A stretch of 64,000 nt of DNA from assembly GCA_944990035.1 (NCBI GenBank), contig CALYLX010000149.1, positions 558,001-622,000 of the forward strand. Reading direction: 5' to 3'. Made by a program: the position numbers and the translations under genes. Positions 37,502-48,872 of the stretch are shown here, piece by piece; the first letter of the stretch is position 1, and the number at the start of each line of letters is the position of its first letter. The DNA comes from Clitopilus passeckerianus (taxonomy: Eukaryota; Basidiomycota; Agaricomycetes; Agaricales; Entolomataceae). Below the pieces are notes generated by a model, which was given only the letters and a program-made list of their open reading frames with translations, ran no database searches and had not been told where the DNA came from.

Positions 37502-40500
37502 ATGCCCTCAAAGCAGCTAGCGGTTCTTGTCAGCCTCGTCTGCGCAGCTTCGGCTGCAACGAATCTCTCCCCTGAATGGGCTGCAGCTTACTCAAAGGTA
37601 AGGCCTTGTGGCCGAATATTCCCCAGTGACCGGCCCATAACTAACGTCTTTGGACAGGCCCAAGCAGCAGTTTCAAAGTTATCGTTGAACGACAAGGTCA
37701 ATCTCGCCACGGGGCTTGGCTGGCAGAAGGGTAAAATCCTGTAGATTTTTGGTGGTGACCTCTGAATTAACGAGGTCCCCAGGACCATGTCTTGGAAACA
37801 CTCCTGCTATTTCGTCCATCAACTTCCCTGGTCTCTGCTTACAAGGTATGTGTCATAGTCCAGATGTATCTTTGAACAATACTGACTATTCCTTTCAGAC
37901 AGCCCCTTGGGCGTCAGACTTATTGACAATGCCTCGGCCTTCACAGCGTCAGTCATAGTCTCTCTTCTGTGCGGAAGGGCATTCAAACCCTGTTCATAGT
38001 GGAATAAATGTTGCTGCCACCTTCAATCGCACTCTCATGCAACAGAACGGTGCTGCAATGGGAGCAGAACACCGTGGAAAGGGTGTCAACGTCCAGCTTG
38101 GTCCCATGATGTAAGGAGAATATCTTCGTTTTTTGAGAACTCAGCTAACATATATACCAGGAACATCATGCGAGCACCGGCCGCGGGCCGAAACTGGGAA
38201 GGGTAAGCCACCCCTACTGCCTTATCAGCATAATTCTAACATTCGGAAACTAGCTTCGGTGGCGATCCATACCTCTCAGGCGAAGCAGCGTTCAGCGTTA
38301 TCAATGGGATTCAATCACAAGGTGTTCAAGGTCAGCCTGCCTTTTGTTGGCCAGTCGGCCACGGCCGCTCACGAGAGTGTGTAGCCTGCGCGAAACACTA
38401 CATCAACAATGAACAGGAACACGCTCGCGATTCGAGTTCGTCGAATGTGGATGACAGAACCGTAAGTGATGCAAACCGCGACTTGACGCCACATCACCGC
38501 TGACTGTCTTGACCAGAATCATGAAATCTATCTACCGCCTGTATGTATATCCATTGCAAAACCTAGAATCCCGAACTAATGCCCGCCAATACAGTTCCTT
38601 CGAAGCGTACAAGCTAATGTTGCCTCGGTGATGTGTAGCTACAGTAAGTTCGGTGGTTGGGCCCTAAATCCACCTTCTGAACATGTTTCGACTTTTACCA
38701 GATCAAAGTGAGGCTGGCATTGGCAGAACATTATAACGTACTCACACATGGTCCATTATCAGTCAACGGAAGCTATGCTTGCGAGAATGACAAGATGCTT
38801 AACGGCGTCTTGAAGGGCGAGTTTGGCTTCCCAGGCTGTACGTGTTCGTTTTATGCCGTGATAGCTTCCTGGGCTAACGCCTATGTCCTTAGATGTCATG
38901 TCCGGTCAGTCTCCCTCTCTTTAATCCTCTATCCCCTTACTGAAACTAAGTCGTAGACTGGCAAGCAACTGTGAGCGCATCTAGTTCACCTTAAACCACC
39001 CACCTAATACAGGTCTTTGTAGCACTCGACCCTATCCGTCAACAAGGGTCTCGATGTATGTTCAACTTTCGCATCTCACATGGTTCGTTCTGACACTCCC
39101 ATTTGATAGATGACTATGCCTGGTAAGCTCAGATCAGTGACTATTTGTTTCTTCGATGCTCAACTTGCCCAGGCGATGTCACGTTCAACTCAGGTAGGCA
39201 CCACTGAAGTCTGGTATCTGAGGCGTCCGTGGCCTAAACACAACCACAGGCACAACCTACTTTGGCCAGAACCTGGTCAACGCTGTCAACCAAGGCCAGG
39301 TTTCTCAAGCACGAATGACCGTACGCATTTTATTCCTAAGTTCACCCTTGCTTTGTCGAACCAGATGCTGTAGGATTTGGCCACTCGTATTCTTGCCGCT
39401 TGGTATCTGGTCAAGCAAGACACTGGATATCCTTCAGTTCAGTTCAACTCATGGAATATCAATGGCCCCGGCAACACGCACGTGAACGTTCAGGCCGATC
39501 ACAAGAAGTGCGTCCACGGTGTCTACATTCATATTATGCGCCATCTAATATATTTGATGTTCCAGCTTGATTCGAACCATTGGAGCAGCCTCAACAGTCC
39601 TGTTGAAGAACGCTAAGAGCACCCTGCCAATCAAGTCACCCAAGACAATCGCTGTTATCGGTAACGCAGGTGGTCCTGGCTCGAAGGGTCCCAACGGGTG
39701 CGTACATATTTTACAACGGCCATCGTCTATCGCTCACCCCTTCTTCAGATACGCTGACCGCGCTGGAGTTGATGGAGTCCTTGCTATGGGTAAAGTGTCT
39801 CTTACGCATTGATTCCTTGTAAGACTAATTTCGTGCCTTAGGATGGGGCAGCGGAACCGCAGAGTTCCCATATCTGATTGATGTGGGTATAATTAAGTCC
39901 TGGTCCAGCGGAACTATGCTCACGGTCATCACCTTACAGCCGCTTTCTGCTATCAAGGCCAAGGCAACTGGGGCAACTGTCACTTCGTCCTTAAGTGACT
40001 CAAACCTCAACGCTGCCGCCAGTGCTGCTTCCGGAAAAGACGTCGCCTTTGTTTTCGTGACAGGTTGCTACTCCTACTCATTACTACGTTTGTTCGAGAT
40101 GCTCAAATCGTCTTTTTAGCGGATTCCGGCGAGGGCTACCTTACAGTTGAGGGTAACTTTGGTGACAGAAATGACCTCAATGCGTGGCATGGAGGAGTAA
40201 GCATTCCATGTCCACGGTTTAGGGCCCATACTCACTCCGCCCTTTTAGGACGCTTTAATTGCGAAGGTTGCGAGTGTCAATGCAAACACGGTTGTTGTCG
40301 TTCAAAGTGTTGGACCAATCATCACGGAAGCATGGGTCAACCATCCCAATGGTACGCCCATAGCATCGCTTTTCTTGGCCCGTCATTCAGATCAAACCAC
40401 AGTTACCGCAATCGTCTGGAGTGGACTTGGTGGGCAGGAAGCAGGGAACTCGCTTGTTGATGTTCTCTGGGGCGTATACAACCCAAGGTGATTTTACTCT

Positions 40501-41208
40501 CTGGATGTCATTACTCTCGTCACTGAGTGACCACTAGTGGTCGCCTTCCTTATACTATCGGCAAGAGCGTCAACGATTACCCCGCCAAGGTTAACTACGG
40601 CGGTGGAGGTCTCCAGATCCCGTACAGCGAGGGCATCTTTGTGGATTACCGCTACTTCGATAAGAACAACATTGCGCCGAGGTTTGAATTCGGCTATGGA
40701 CTCTCATATACCACTTTCCAGTACTCCGGATTGACCGTTAGCGGCTCAACCCCGTCAGGTACAGCTCCCACAGGCTCTGCTCTGGATTCTTGGTGAGCTC
40801 AATCCGGCCCTTAAGGCAAAGACGCCCTTGACTCTGACACACGAATCAGGTTGCACCAGAAGGTTATCACCGTTTCCTTCACTATCAAAAATTCGGGCTC
40901 AGTAGCGGGGCATGAGGTGAATGCACTCTATATGTTCGGTCAACTATGACTGACTTTCTTCCCAGATTCCCCAATTGTATACTTCGCCTCCTGCGTCAAC
41001 CAATTCCGCACCGAAGAACCTCAAAGGCTTTGATAGTGTCTATCTTGCACCTGGTCAAAGTAAGACGGTGACCTTGCAACTGTCTCGCTATGACCTATCG
41101 CAATGGAATGCTGGCAGTCAACGCTTCACAGTCCCGAGCGGAACGACGGGCGTGTCTATCGGCGCTAGCAGCAGGGATATTCGCCTGACAGGCTCAATTA
41201 ACATCTAG
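37502..41208 (+). CDS. Secreted GH3 beta-glucosidase
   Basis: About 29 exons can be joined in phase across the span. A signal peptide ([19 protein letters not shown]) is followed by [40 protein letters not shown] and [16 protein letters not shown]. The nucleophile motif YVMSDWQA has its catalytic Asp in SDW. The C-terminal part has [28 protein letters not shown] and a fibronectin-III-like domain ([15 protein letters not shown]). The order is that of fungal GH3 beta-glucosidases, which release glucose from cellobiose and short beta-glucans outside the cell. Several exons are tiny: 24, 6, 12, 14, 13 and 21 nt around the active-site region. All family motifs survive, so the gene appears functional despite its fragmentation. 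Exact ends of some micro-exons rest on family motifs and need transcript data. Confidence 0.9.
38702..38707 (+). other. 6-nt micro-exon of the GH3 gene
   Basis: The exon ATCAAA follows the acceptor TTTTACCAG and precedes a GTGAGG donor. With it the codons read [14 protein letters not shown], the GH3 consensus; without it the N-Q-I junction is lost. Confidence 0.65.
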
Positions 41209-41657
41209 ACCTCAGGCTGAAACCCTGAGCCATCTATAAATATGTGTATTCATATGTAGTAGTCAACATGCGCACCTAAAAGAGAACTGAAATGTGACTC
41301 ATGAGCTAGGAGAGGAGAAATAGAAGATTTTACACCCACACAGTGAAAGAGCTGATCGGCTTGTCAGGTTCGGCGGTCAAAGTCTCTGGCAAGTTTCCTT
41401 GACTCCGCTGCGGCGCATGGAAAAAAGCGACTACACTCGCTTGCCGAATAGCTGGCTCAAAGTCGACCCAAAGAGAATACCGATAGGCCATCTCACTCCG
41501 GGGATGGAAGCTACACATATACCTTTACGTCCACCGGTAGTTCGGACGTTTCTAAAGCGGTGCAGCCCACACGTGTTGAAGGCTTCAAACAAGCGCTGGT
41601 AGCTTCGGCTTCGACTCTACGACCAACATCCCTTTCACGACCTTCCGATATACCCTA

Positions 41658-42355
41658 ATGGCTGCAGTTCAAACCCAAAAAGATTGCACCTATGCTGTTC
41701 AACTTGAAGGTCCGATGACGACCAACATGACGGTGGTTAATAGTACCACAAACAATGTCTATTCCTTGAGCTTGGGCGCGAATTCCCGTTCGCTGCTGAG
41801 TTCCAAGAGTCAAAACCAAGATGCAATTACGCCGGCTTCTAATGGCCCCCCAGCTATCATGAAGGAAGCTTACAATCTCCAGAAGGTTGGCCAGGACCTC
41901 GCTAAAGGGCTTCACCACGTCGCATGTACCCACTGGCAAAGCTCTTTCCCAAAGTTGCTAACGCGATTGTTGAGTTCCTGGAAACCACTATACCGGTTTA
42001 TTTTGAGATCTGCGCACGGCACTACGTGAAACCTTGCTTGAAGACGCAGATGTAATCGTTGTTCAAAATAATGCGCCGCTACCAAACGATCCTAAGCCAG
42101 ATCCCCCTGAAACTCGGCACTTATCGAGATGTTTTCTCTCTTAATATTGCTCCCAAACAGGGCAAGCTCTTAAACATTATATCGAACCACGTTTCGTGGG
42201 CGGCATCCGCCGGTGGTGAAATGAAGAGGGTTTGTGAAGATTTTGTGGCGTGTCACGAGAGAATACGCAAACTACTGTATGTTTTCACCTTGACTCTTGG
42301 GGTCCAGGCTAACGAAGCATGTCTCTTTATGCTAGACCAAATGCACAAAAAATAG
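41658..42355 (+). pseudogene. Truncated helical/ULD family, member 2
   Basis: It starts MAAVQTQKDCTYAV, like member 1 (MAAQNQEHCVYNV). The helical region continues through a frame change near 41930 (VANAIVEFLETTIPVYFEIC in the next frame), a stop near 42030 and then ISNHVSWAASAGGEMKRVCEDF. The intron donor after RKLL matches that of member 1 after MQILL, but no ULD exon follows. It is therefore a 5' fragment of the family, lying directly behind the GH3 gene. Confidence 0.55.
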
Positions 42356-42808
42356 ATCGCCCCAGATTTATCATGTACCACCCTATGCTAGGCCAAACGC
42401 ACAAAACAATTATTGCGTCTGTGCTGTTCTTTTTGAGTCTGGTCGGTTTTGTCCATTCGAACGCGCCTTAATTCGGGCCGGCTATATCTGAGCCGTCGAT
42501 GATTAGATCTCCTCATAGTGCCACTTGCGTTAACATCAACAACTCAATGCTCCAGGGTTTAAAGAGCCAATTTGGTCGACTCATCCTTTGGATATCTCAT
42601 GAATCCTCTCCTGGTAGGAATATTCCATCATATCGCAGAAAAGTACATACAAAATAAACAGTTCGCATTTGGATTCGCCATTAAGTAACGTCCGGTGTCC
42701 GAGTTCGTTCTCCTATCCAACACTCATCTCATCTTCCTGACCAGATCCTCAGTCTTAACCTCCCCATACTCACAATACCTTCCATGCATCACCGCAACAC
42801 TGTGACCT
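42356..42808. other. Galactokinase 3' flank
   Basis: On the minus strand a protein-like stretch (HSVAVMHGRYCEYGEVKTED) follows the GAL1 stop in another frame and ends near 42733. I do not recognise it; it may be a gene remnant or coincidence. Confidence 0.35.
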
Positions 42809-44889
42809 CTACTCTGTAAACTTATAAACTACACGCAAACCACAATCAGCTTCTCATCCCTATCACCCTCAAATGATCAATAACCACTCACCACAAGCCC
42901 CGCTACTAGGCCTCGTCGCAAAAATAACCTCACTCAACCTCTCACCCTCCAATCCCCTATACGGTCCATACGCAGCTGCGACCTTCTTGATGAACTCGTC
43001 AACTTGAGCTTCGGGGACTAGGGAGACGGTGCACCCGCCCCAGCCGGCTCCTATGAGAGGGGAGAGAGAGTGGTTAGTAGGGTTGATGGAGGAGGAGAGA
43101 GAGGAGAGAGGGAGTGGAGGGAAGGTAGATCCGAGTCCCAGATCCCAGGCACCGAATCGCAGATCGAGAAAGAAGAGAAGAGAAAGGTGGGTTGAAAAGG
43201 GAAAAGGTACAGCCAGAATAGGTGTGAAGAAGCTCCAGGAATTCTTAATCGGGGCGAAAACGCCAAAATGCGAAAAAGGTTGATACAATGCCGGAACTAG
43301 ATCTCACTCACCAGTCAACCGACTCCCCACCGCCCCGCTCTCCCTACACACCCTCGTCAACTCATTCAACTCCTCACACGAACACTCGAAGAAGTCATTG
43401 CATGATGCTTGGGACTCGTTCATCAGTCCGCCCAGGATCTCGAGCGTCGAGTGGGATTGTGAAGCGAGACAAGCCTCGCGGAATTGGAGGACCCGTAGAG
43501 CTTCGGTGAAGACATGTTTAGCGCGTTTGTAGAGTTGGAAATGCGTCGCTTCGACTATATGCGTCCAAAGGCATCAGCATTCTCCTTAACATTTAGACTG
43601 ATGATGAAAGGAAAAGAACGCACCCTCAACCCAACTCAAATAAACACGCTCAAACTCCTCCCTCCCCATCCTCGTCATCTCCACCATCTCCTCCATCGTA
43701 ACACCCACCTCCTCTCCCTTTTTCGCTCCCTTCCTCTTCAGCACATCAAGTTCCCCCACGACCTTCTCCAAACCTTTTTTCAACTCCTCGACGCTCACCT
43801 CACCACCCTCCGCTTCGCCGATCCACCTCCCCAACACCTCCCTAAACGTAACTTTCTCCCCCTTCCCGACTTTTACATCCAAATGCCTCGCTAGCACCCT
43901 CGCACCCACTAGCGTCTCCACCACACGGAGGTTGTACCCCCTCTTCGCGCCCACAGCTTTATCCGCCACGACGAGGGAGTTGGCGCACACAAAAACCGCA
44001 CCCTTCGGCAATGGCACCGGATCCGCATTCAACTTTGGGAAGAACGAAATATAGATCGCCTGCCCCGCCCCGGAATTAATACTCGCGGCCTGATCCATCC
44101 CACCCGAGTTCACGCCGACTCGTTTTTCATTCTCCATCGAGATCCTCGTCAACTCGCCCTTGTTCATTCCGTCTTTGAGTTGCGTTTCGGGATCGAGGAG
44201 GGAGTTGGCGGCAAGGAAGGCGAGGGTGGATGCTACGACCATTGCGGCGGAGGAGGAGAGGCCGGAGCCTGCGGGGACGGAGCCTGTTACGAGGAGGTCT
44301 ACTGGGACTGGGAGGGTGGAGGTTGAGGGGGTGAAGTAATGGTTGAGGACACCCTATCGTAGGTCACATTAGATCAGTATGGATCGAATAGAGGAAGAGA
44401 GAGAAAATGCACATAATACCCAGCCTTGACATAACTCTCCCACCTCAACTCCTGCGTATTGATATCTAACTGCCACTGACGAACCGCCTCGGCGTGGACT
44501 TGCTCTTCTCCAGGTAAGCCTTGGGTCTGAGACAAAGGTGCGAATGTCTGCCTCGTATACTTCGGATGCAAATTCTCTGCAACTACACCCCCAGGTCCAT
44601 GATGTGCCTCCTCAGTTACTCCCTCCGTTCGGGTTCGTGGAGAGATCGCAATCAAGATATCCCTCTCGATCGCAGCAGGCAACACCCCAAACAACGCATA
44701 ATCGATGTGTTCTCCAATGAGGTTGACTCTTCCTGGTGCGCGAGCGATGTAGGTGGGCTTCCGACCGAAGCGTTTCTCGAATTCCTGCACGAGGTTGTCC
44801 CAGCGGACGGCGTGGTTGAGGGAGGTGCCGAGGCTGGCGTAGAGGTCTGTGAGGTTTGTGTAGATTGGAATGGGGGCTTCTGCTGCCAT
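42809..44889 (-). CDS. GAL1: Galactokinase
   Basis: Exon 1 (44889-44413) starts MAAEAPIPIYTNLTDLY and contains the galactokinase signature GRVNLIGEHIDY. After an intron (44412-44354), exon 2 carries the ATP-binding GSVPAGSGLSSSAAM and ENEKRVGVNSGGMDQAAS. Later exons give QLYKRAKHVFTEALRV, GGLMNESQASCNDFFECS and the C-terminal AGWGGCTVSLV (GHMP motif 3). The final short exon ends near 42809 (VYKFTE) or a little beyond if another acceptor is used. The enzyme phosphorylates galactose to galactose 1-phosphate, the first Leloir step, in the cytosol. Other GAL genes are not in the window, so no cluster is visible. All GHMP-kinase motifs are intact. Confidence 0.92.
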
Positions 44890-45529
44890 TCTCCTGTCGT
44901 AGGATGGGTTGGGGGAGAGATAGGTTGGTTGTGAGATGAGGAGATGAGATTAAATGAGGATTTTGATCACTCCTTCGTAACGGGAGGTTTTCAGCCGTCA
45001 TCTGGGCCGCTTCCTCCACTATCGATGACGCTCCATGTGGTCACGCGAGCCTCATGATCGCATTTTGGGTGTTCTCAGCGTTCGAGGCAGTAAGGGTTTG
45101 CACCCGGGGATCTCCAAAGGAATCTTCTGTGAAACAACGCAGCAGATGGTAGGCGCAGTATCGACGCGTCGACGTGCCAGTGATTGTCGAAGAGAAGCTG
45201 TCACTATGCCATCAGGGAAGACGAGCCGAAGATGGGAAAGAACAATGATGTCATCGGCATGGCTAAATTTAGCTGCCCTCCTTCCTGCTCGACCAAGACT
45301 TGATAATCGTAGAAATTAATCCTTGAATGTATCTCGGCGCAGTGTTTGAACAACTCAGAGGGGGGGAAATGTCAATGAATTTGACGCATATGTGATTTCA
45401 GGTGTATACACGCCGGAGCAGAATGCTATTGAATCGAGTTGGAGCAGAATTGCAAGCTCAAGCAAATCCCAAGCGCTGTACGGGTACTACTCAATTCAGG
45501 CTTGTTCCCGAAGATAGGAGCGGGATTGG
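44890..45529. other. Intergenic, no supported gene
   Basis: This is the GAL1 upstream region and the 3' side of the zinc-finger exons. A GTATGC donor after the zinc-finger exon implies at least one more exon in this stretch, which I could not place. Confidence 0.4.
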
Positions 45530-45890
45530 CTATATGAACGTTTTGAGCCTCTGATGTATATTGGTACAAATTTTGGGGCATACCTCTTGGACGGGAGGGG
45601 GCCCACCGGCATACAATGGAGTTTGGTCAGACTTGTGCTTTGTGTGCATATGCCGCTTGCGAATGTGGTTGGTCATAAAGGCCTTGCCGCACACTGGGCA
45701 TTTATAAGGCCGGATACAGAAATGTGAATTGAGGTGATCTTGATCCAATTGCTCAGTCATTTATTTGGTAGACCAAGGTCGAATTGCGGCTCACTTATCA
45801 AGTTCTCCCTCCTAATGAAACTATCCCCACAAATATCGCAGTCGTAATGTTGGGAGAAGCCCTTGCAGACGAGTCAGCTGTAAGCTATGC
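45530..45890 (-). CDS. C2H2 zinc-finger exons (partial gene)
   Basis: Two exons splice in phase into a pair of classical C2H2 fingers: CDICGDSFIRRENLI continuing to NHLNSH, then CPVCGKAFMTNHIRKRHMHT and KH. The linker between them (FCIRPYK) resembles the standard TGEKPY-type linker. The exon ends at a GTATGC donor, so more sequence should follow toward 45400. These exons lie directly downstream, on the same strand, of ULD member 3 (45906-47815) and could be its C-terminal part or the remains of a separate transcription factor. DNA or RNA binding is inferred. Confidence 0.65.
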
Positions 45891-45905
45891 ACCGAGAATG
45901 GATGC

Positions 45906-47815
45906 TCAGAATAGATATTCCCTTACCGTTAATTGTCGTCTGATTGCAGCCTGCCATGACGCAGGCATTTGTTCACTCAGCTCCGATTCGCCCCACCCAA
46001 TATATGGATTTAGGCGAGGGAATCGCCTATTAATAACAAAGTAGAACTTAAAACTATTGCCTGTATGCCGTTGAGACTCCGTTGAGTCGGATTCGGGCCC
46101 CGATAGATTGGTCTCGGAGGATACGCATATTTGACTATCGCAGTTCAAGCTATGAACGTATGTCAGAATAGAAAAACAACCGGTTTTATTCATAGGAATG
46201 GGAACAAACCAGTCTACCCAATCAGATGAACCATTGCGGACCGTAGCGTTGTCGTAGCCGCAGCGATTACATGTTACCCGCGAAAGTTCGGGGCTCACAT
46301 CCTGGACAGATTTGGCAACGACAGCCACACACAGGCGGAGGCTCTGCCTGGCTTGTATGACATGCACCCATTCCTGGGTCGTCACTCTCTTCTGGCTTTG
46401 GTTCCCGCAGATTACGAATTGTTCAGCCTTGACAATATCCTCCGCCTCGCCACCAGCAAATCTCAGCCGCAGTATCTCGTTGAACGCCTTCAATCCGAAG
46501 TCAGTATGATATATGAGAAATATGTGAGTAAGGCCGCACCTGTCTGTTTAAACACAGATCTACACGCAGATACCACTGTGCTCCAAAGAAATCATATATC
46601 TCGACGTGGAATTGGGGTATCCGACGGAGAGGATCTCGGGTCCCATGACGAACGGCAAGGCTTTTGACACTGCTAGTGGTAAGTACTTAAATATCTTCAC
46701 CAGCTGCCTGACGGACGTACATTGCAGTATGGATATTCTCCCGAGCCTTTGCGAGATCCGATCTTATTCTAGAGAGACGTCCATCTCCGAACAACAAAGC
46801 CCAGATACGCTTCGCAAGAGTGACAAGAGCCAAGCTGTTAAGCTAGTATCGCTACGTGCTCAACCAAGTATCAAGAGTTCAGCTGCTTAGTCCTCTACCA
46901 GCCTTTGTAGAGACGAGCGAGAGTAATCGAGCGAGTCGAAGTTAAAGCAAATAGCGATGTATAGGCTTTTAGGTCAAGCTGGGGAAGCAAGACCGAAAGC
47001 GTGAAAGTATTTATACATGAAGAGTAGGGCTAAGGGTTGGGCATTGCGCAGCAATGCTAAGTAAGCAAAAGTAAGTATGACTCGGAGTAAGTCAGAGTAA
47101 GAGTCATGACGAGTCATGGTAAGTAAATATAGTACAAGTATCCCACGATCGTGAGAATACTGAGTAATCGTAGCTAAAGGGATGAGTAATGCACAGCAGT
47201 ACTGAGTAATCGTATAAACGTAAGCGGGGCGGGGAATAGTAATGGTAGATGAGTAAAAGGAAAAAGAGTCCGGGTGCGTATCCAAGGTAACTGTAACACA
47301 AGCGCTTCTTTGCTGGAAGGGGTCGCGTATCCTTATTCGAGTTGTAAGACTCCAATTTCTGATCAATTTTGTCAAGGACCGCATGGCATCGGTCCAATTC
47401 GATTGACAGAGTTCCTTCTATGGGGCGATAGCTCACACTGGAGCTGCTCTCCTCGAAGAGATTCAGGATGCATGGAATCGTATCTTCGCATAATTGTGTC
47501 AAGTCATCTGCAAGGGCCTGATGCGCTTGATCAGAGCCTGAGGATGGCCCACGGGCGAGGGCGCCGATTTGTTTCTTTGCTCTTTCAAGCAGCCGCTGAG
47601 ACTCGACGACGATATTAGAGGTGGGTGATTCTTGCCTAGAACCTGGAATTTCGAAGCGCAGAGATCCTTCGGGCCCTACAGGCTATAAGCGCCGGTTGAA
47701 GTCAAGATTCTTAGTGCTTGTACAAACCTAGTATTCCATAGCTGTTAGCATTGCCGTTCACGTAGGTGAAGGTACCGCCGATGATGGTGCATCCAGACGC
47801 GTTGGGAAATGACAT
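45906..47815 (-). pseudogene. Helical + ULD family, member 3, split by a solo LTR
   Basis: Start MSFPNASGCTIIGGTFTYVN at 47815 gives the NVxGN-like opening of many basidiomycete STAND-type proteins. An intron follows, then ESQRLLERAKKQIGALARG and ELDRCHAVLDKIDQKLES. The reading frame is interrupted at PAKKRL by the LTR at 46836-47298. It resumes on the other side with LVTLAKRIWALLFGDGRL and AKARENIHTA. The ubiquitin-like exons follow (HVEIYDFFG, FNEILRLRFAGGEAED, TTQEWVHVIQARQSLRL), then a CNRCGYDN...SDWVDW zinc-ribbon-like tail that also occurs in member 1. Apart from the insertion I see no lesion, so the interruption is recent. The molecular role is unknown. Confidence 0.7.
46836..47298 (-). 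mobile_element. Solo LTR of the Ty3/gypsy family
   Basis: A 463-bp sequence bounded by TG...CA ends (TGTTAAGC...CTGTAACA) is near-identical, in reverse orientation, to the LTRs at 48873 and 55384. It is flanked on both sides by the direct repeat CAAGC, a 5-bp target-site duplication. No internal element sequence adjoins it, so it is a solo LTR left by LTR-LTR recombination. It sits inside a coding exon of ULD member 3. Confidence 0.93.
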
Positions 47816-47943
47816 GACAGTGCTCAGATTGCCACGTAGCAGGCGAAGGTTCTTAAGGAAAGTGGGAGGCGCCCGATACCAGTGCCTTCAGTGCATATCG
47901 CCCACGTGGGGAGCATGGCAGTGCAGCGACGATGTCGCCAGCA

Positions 47944-48135
47944 TGTCAGTTTTTCCAACTTAAAAACCACACCTTGTAAGTAGGGCAAAAAGGCCTAGAG
48001 AGCAACTTGTCAGTTTTTCCAACTTAAAAACCACACCTTGTAAGTAGGGCAAAAAGGCCTAGAGAGCAACTTGTCAGTTTTTCCAACTTAAAAACCACAC
48101 CTTGTAAGTAGGGCAAAAAGGCCTAGAGAGCAACT
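47944..48135. repeat. Three perfect 64-bp tandem repeats
   Basis: The unit starts tgtcagtttttccaacttaa and ends cctagagagcaact. Starts are at 47944, 48008 and 48072 and the copies are identical. There is no coding content; each unit contains a possible splice-donor-like GTAAGT. Confidence 0.95.
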
Positions 48136-48384
48136 AGAATCGGGGTAGGTGGGAGCTGAAATATACTCTCATATCAGGGTATTCTCCACCACCATGTCGA
48201 CGGTATTGTTACTTGCTATTGATGAAAGTGACCGTGGCCGTCAAAGAGCCATTGACAGCGAAGGTATTGTTGCTCGGTATCATTATGATTCATGCGAAAG
48301 GAGAAGGAACTAGAATCCTCCCGTTTCCTACCTCACGCTACATGACGACACACGAGCCTCATGATCCTAGTCCCCAAGTTCAAC

Positions 48385-48600
48385 CTAAGGCGCGTTGTAT
48401 GGGGTATTGGCGAGCGAGAGGCTGAGTGAGGTTATTTTTGCGACAAGGCTGAGTAGTGGGGCGTGTGGTGAGTGTTTTATTGAGCGTTTGGCGATGGTGT
48501 GGTGATGAGAATGGGATGCTGGTTGCGGTTGGTTGCGGGTTATGCCTGTAGACTGAGTGGCATAAGTTTACGGAGTAGGTGGCGAGGAGTTTGGAGGGAG
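48385..48600 (+). pseudogene. Diverged fragment of the galactokinase 3' end
   Basis: The plus strand reads SERLSEVIFATRLSSGACG followed by a GTGAGT donor, matching the end of GAL1 (ERLSEVIFATRPSSGACG) at about 90% over some 60 bases. The following intron is diverged, but the sequence again ends in ataagtttac-gagtag as in GAL1. Nothing of the upstream galactokinase is present. The fragment lies about 270 bp left of the full-length LTR element. Confidence 0.75.
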
Positions 48601-48872
48601 TTGACAGATGGGAAGGGTGAGGAGGGTCAGCGCCGAGCCGAGAGGAATGACTCATGAGGACGAGGCAGAGGCAGAGATGGTGGAGGATAACGTGGGGTGG
48701 CCGCCCTAGAATTGGGAGGAAGTCCCCTTGGCTAGACAGGAAGTACGACCAGTTGAGATATCTGCTGAGGTGGCGAGAAGCCAACCTGCCTTCTGGGCGT
48801 TGTCTGTTGGGCGTCGTTACTAAATCCCCCTGTGTTGTTGTTCCAAGGAGGCGGTGGTTCTTGGACATGCGT

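Noticed and set aside
46263..46890. Plus-strand exons with ALVPADYELFSLDNILRLAT and further spliced pieces ending in the LTR
   Set aside because: The minus strand of the same DNA encodes the ubiquitin-like domain that aligns with member 1 (HVxIxDFFG, LRLxFAxG) and reads through the LTR duplication in frame. The plus-strand reading is an antisense shadow.
47944..48135. CRISPR-like array
   Set aside because: The repeats are contiguous with no spacers, and the genome is eukaryotic.
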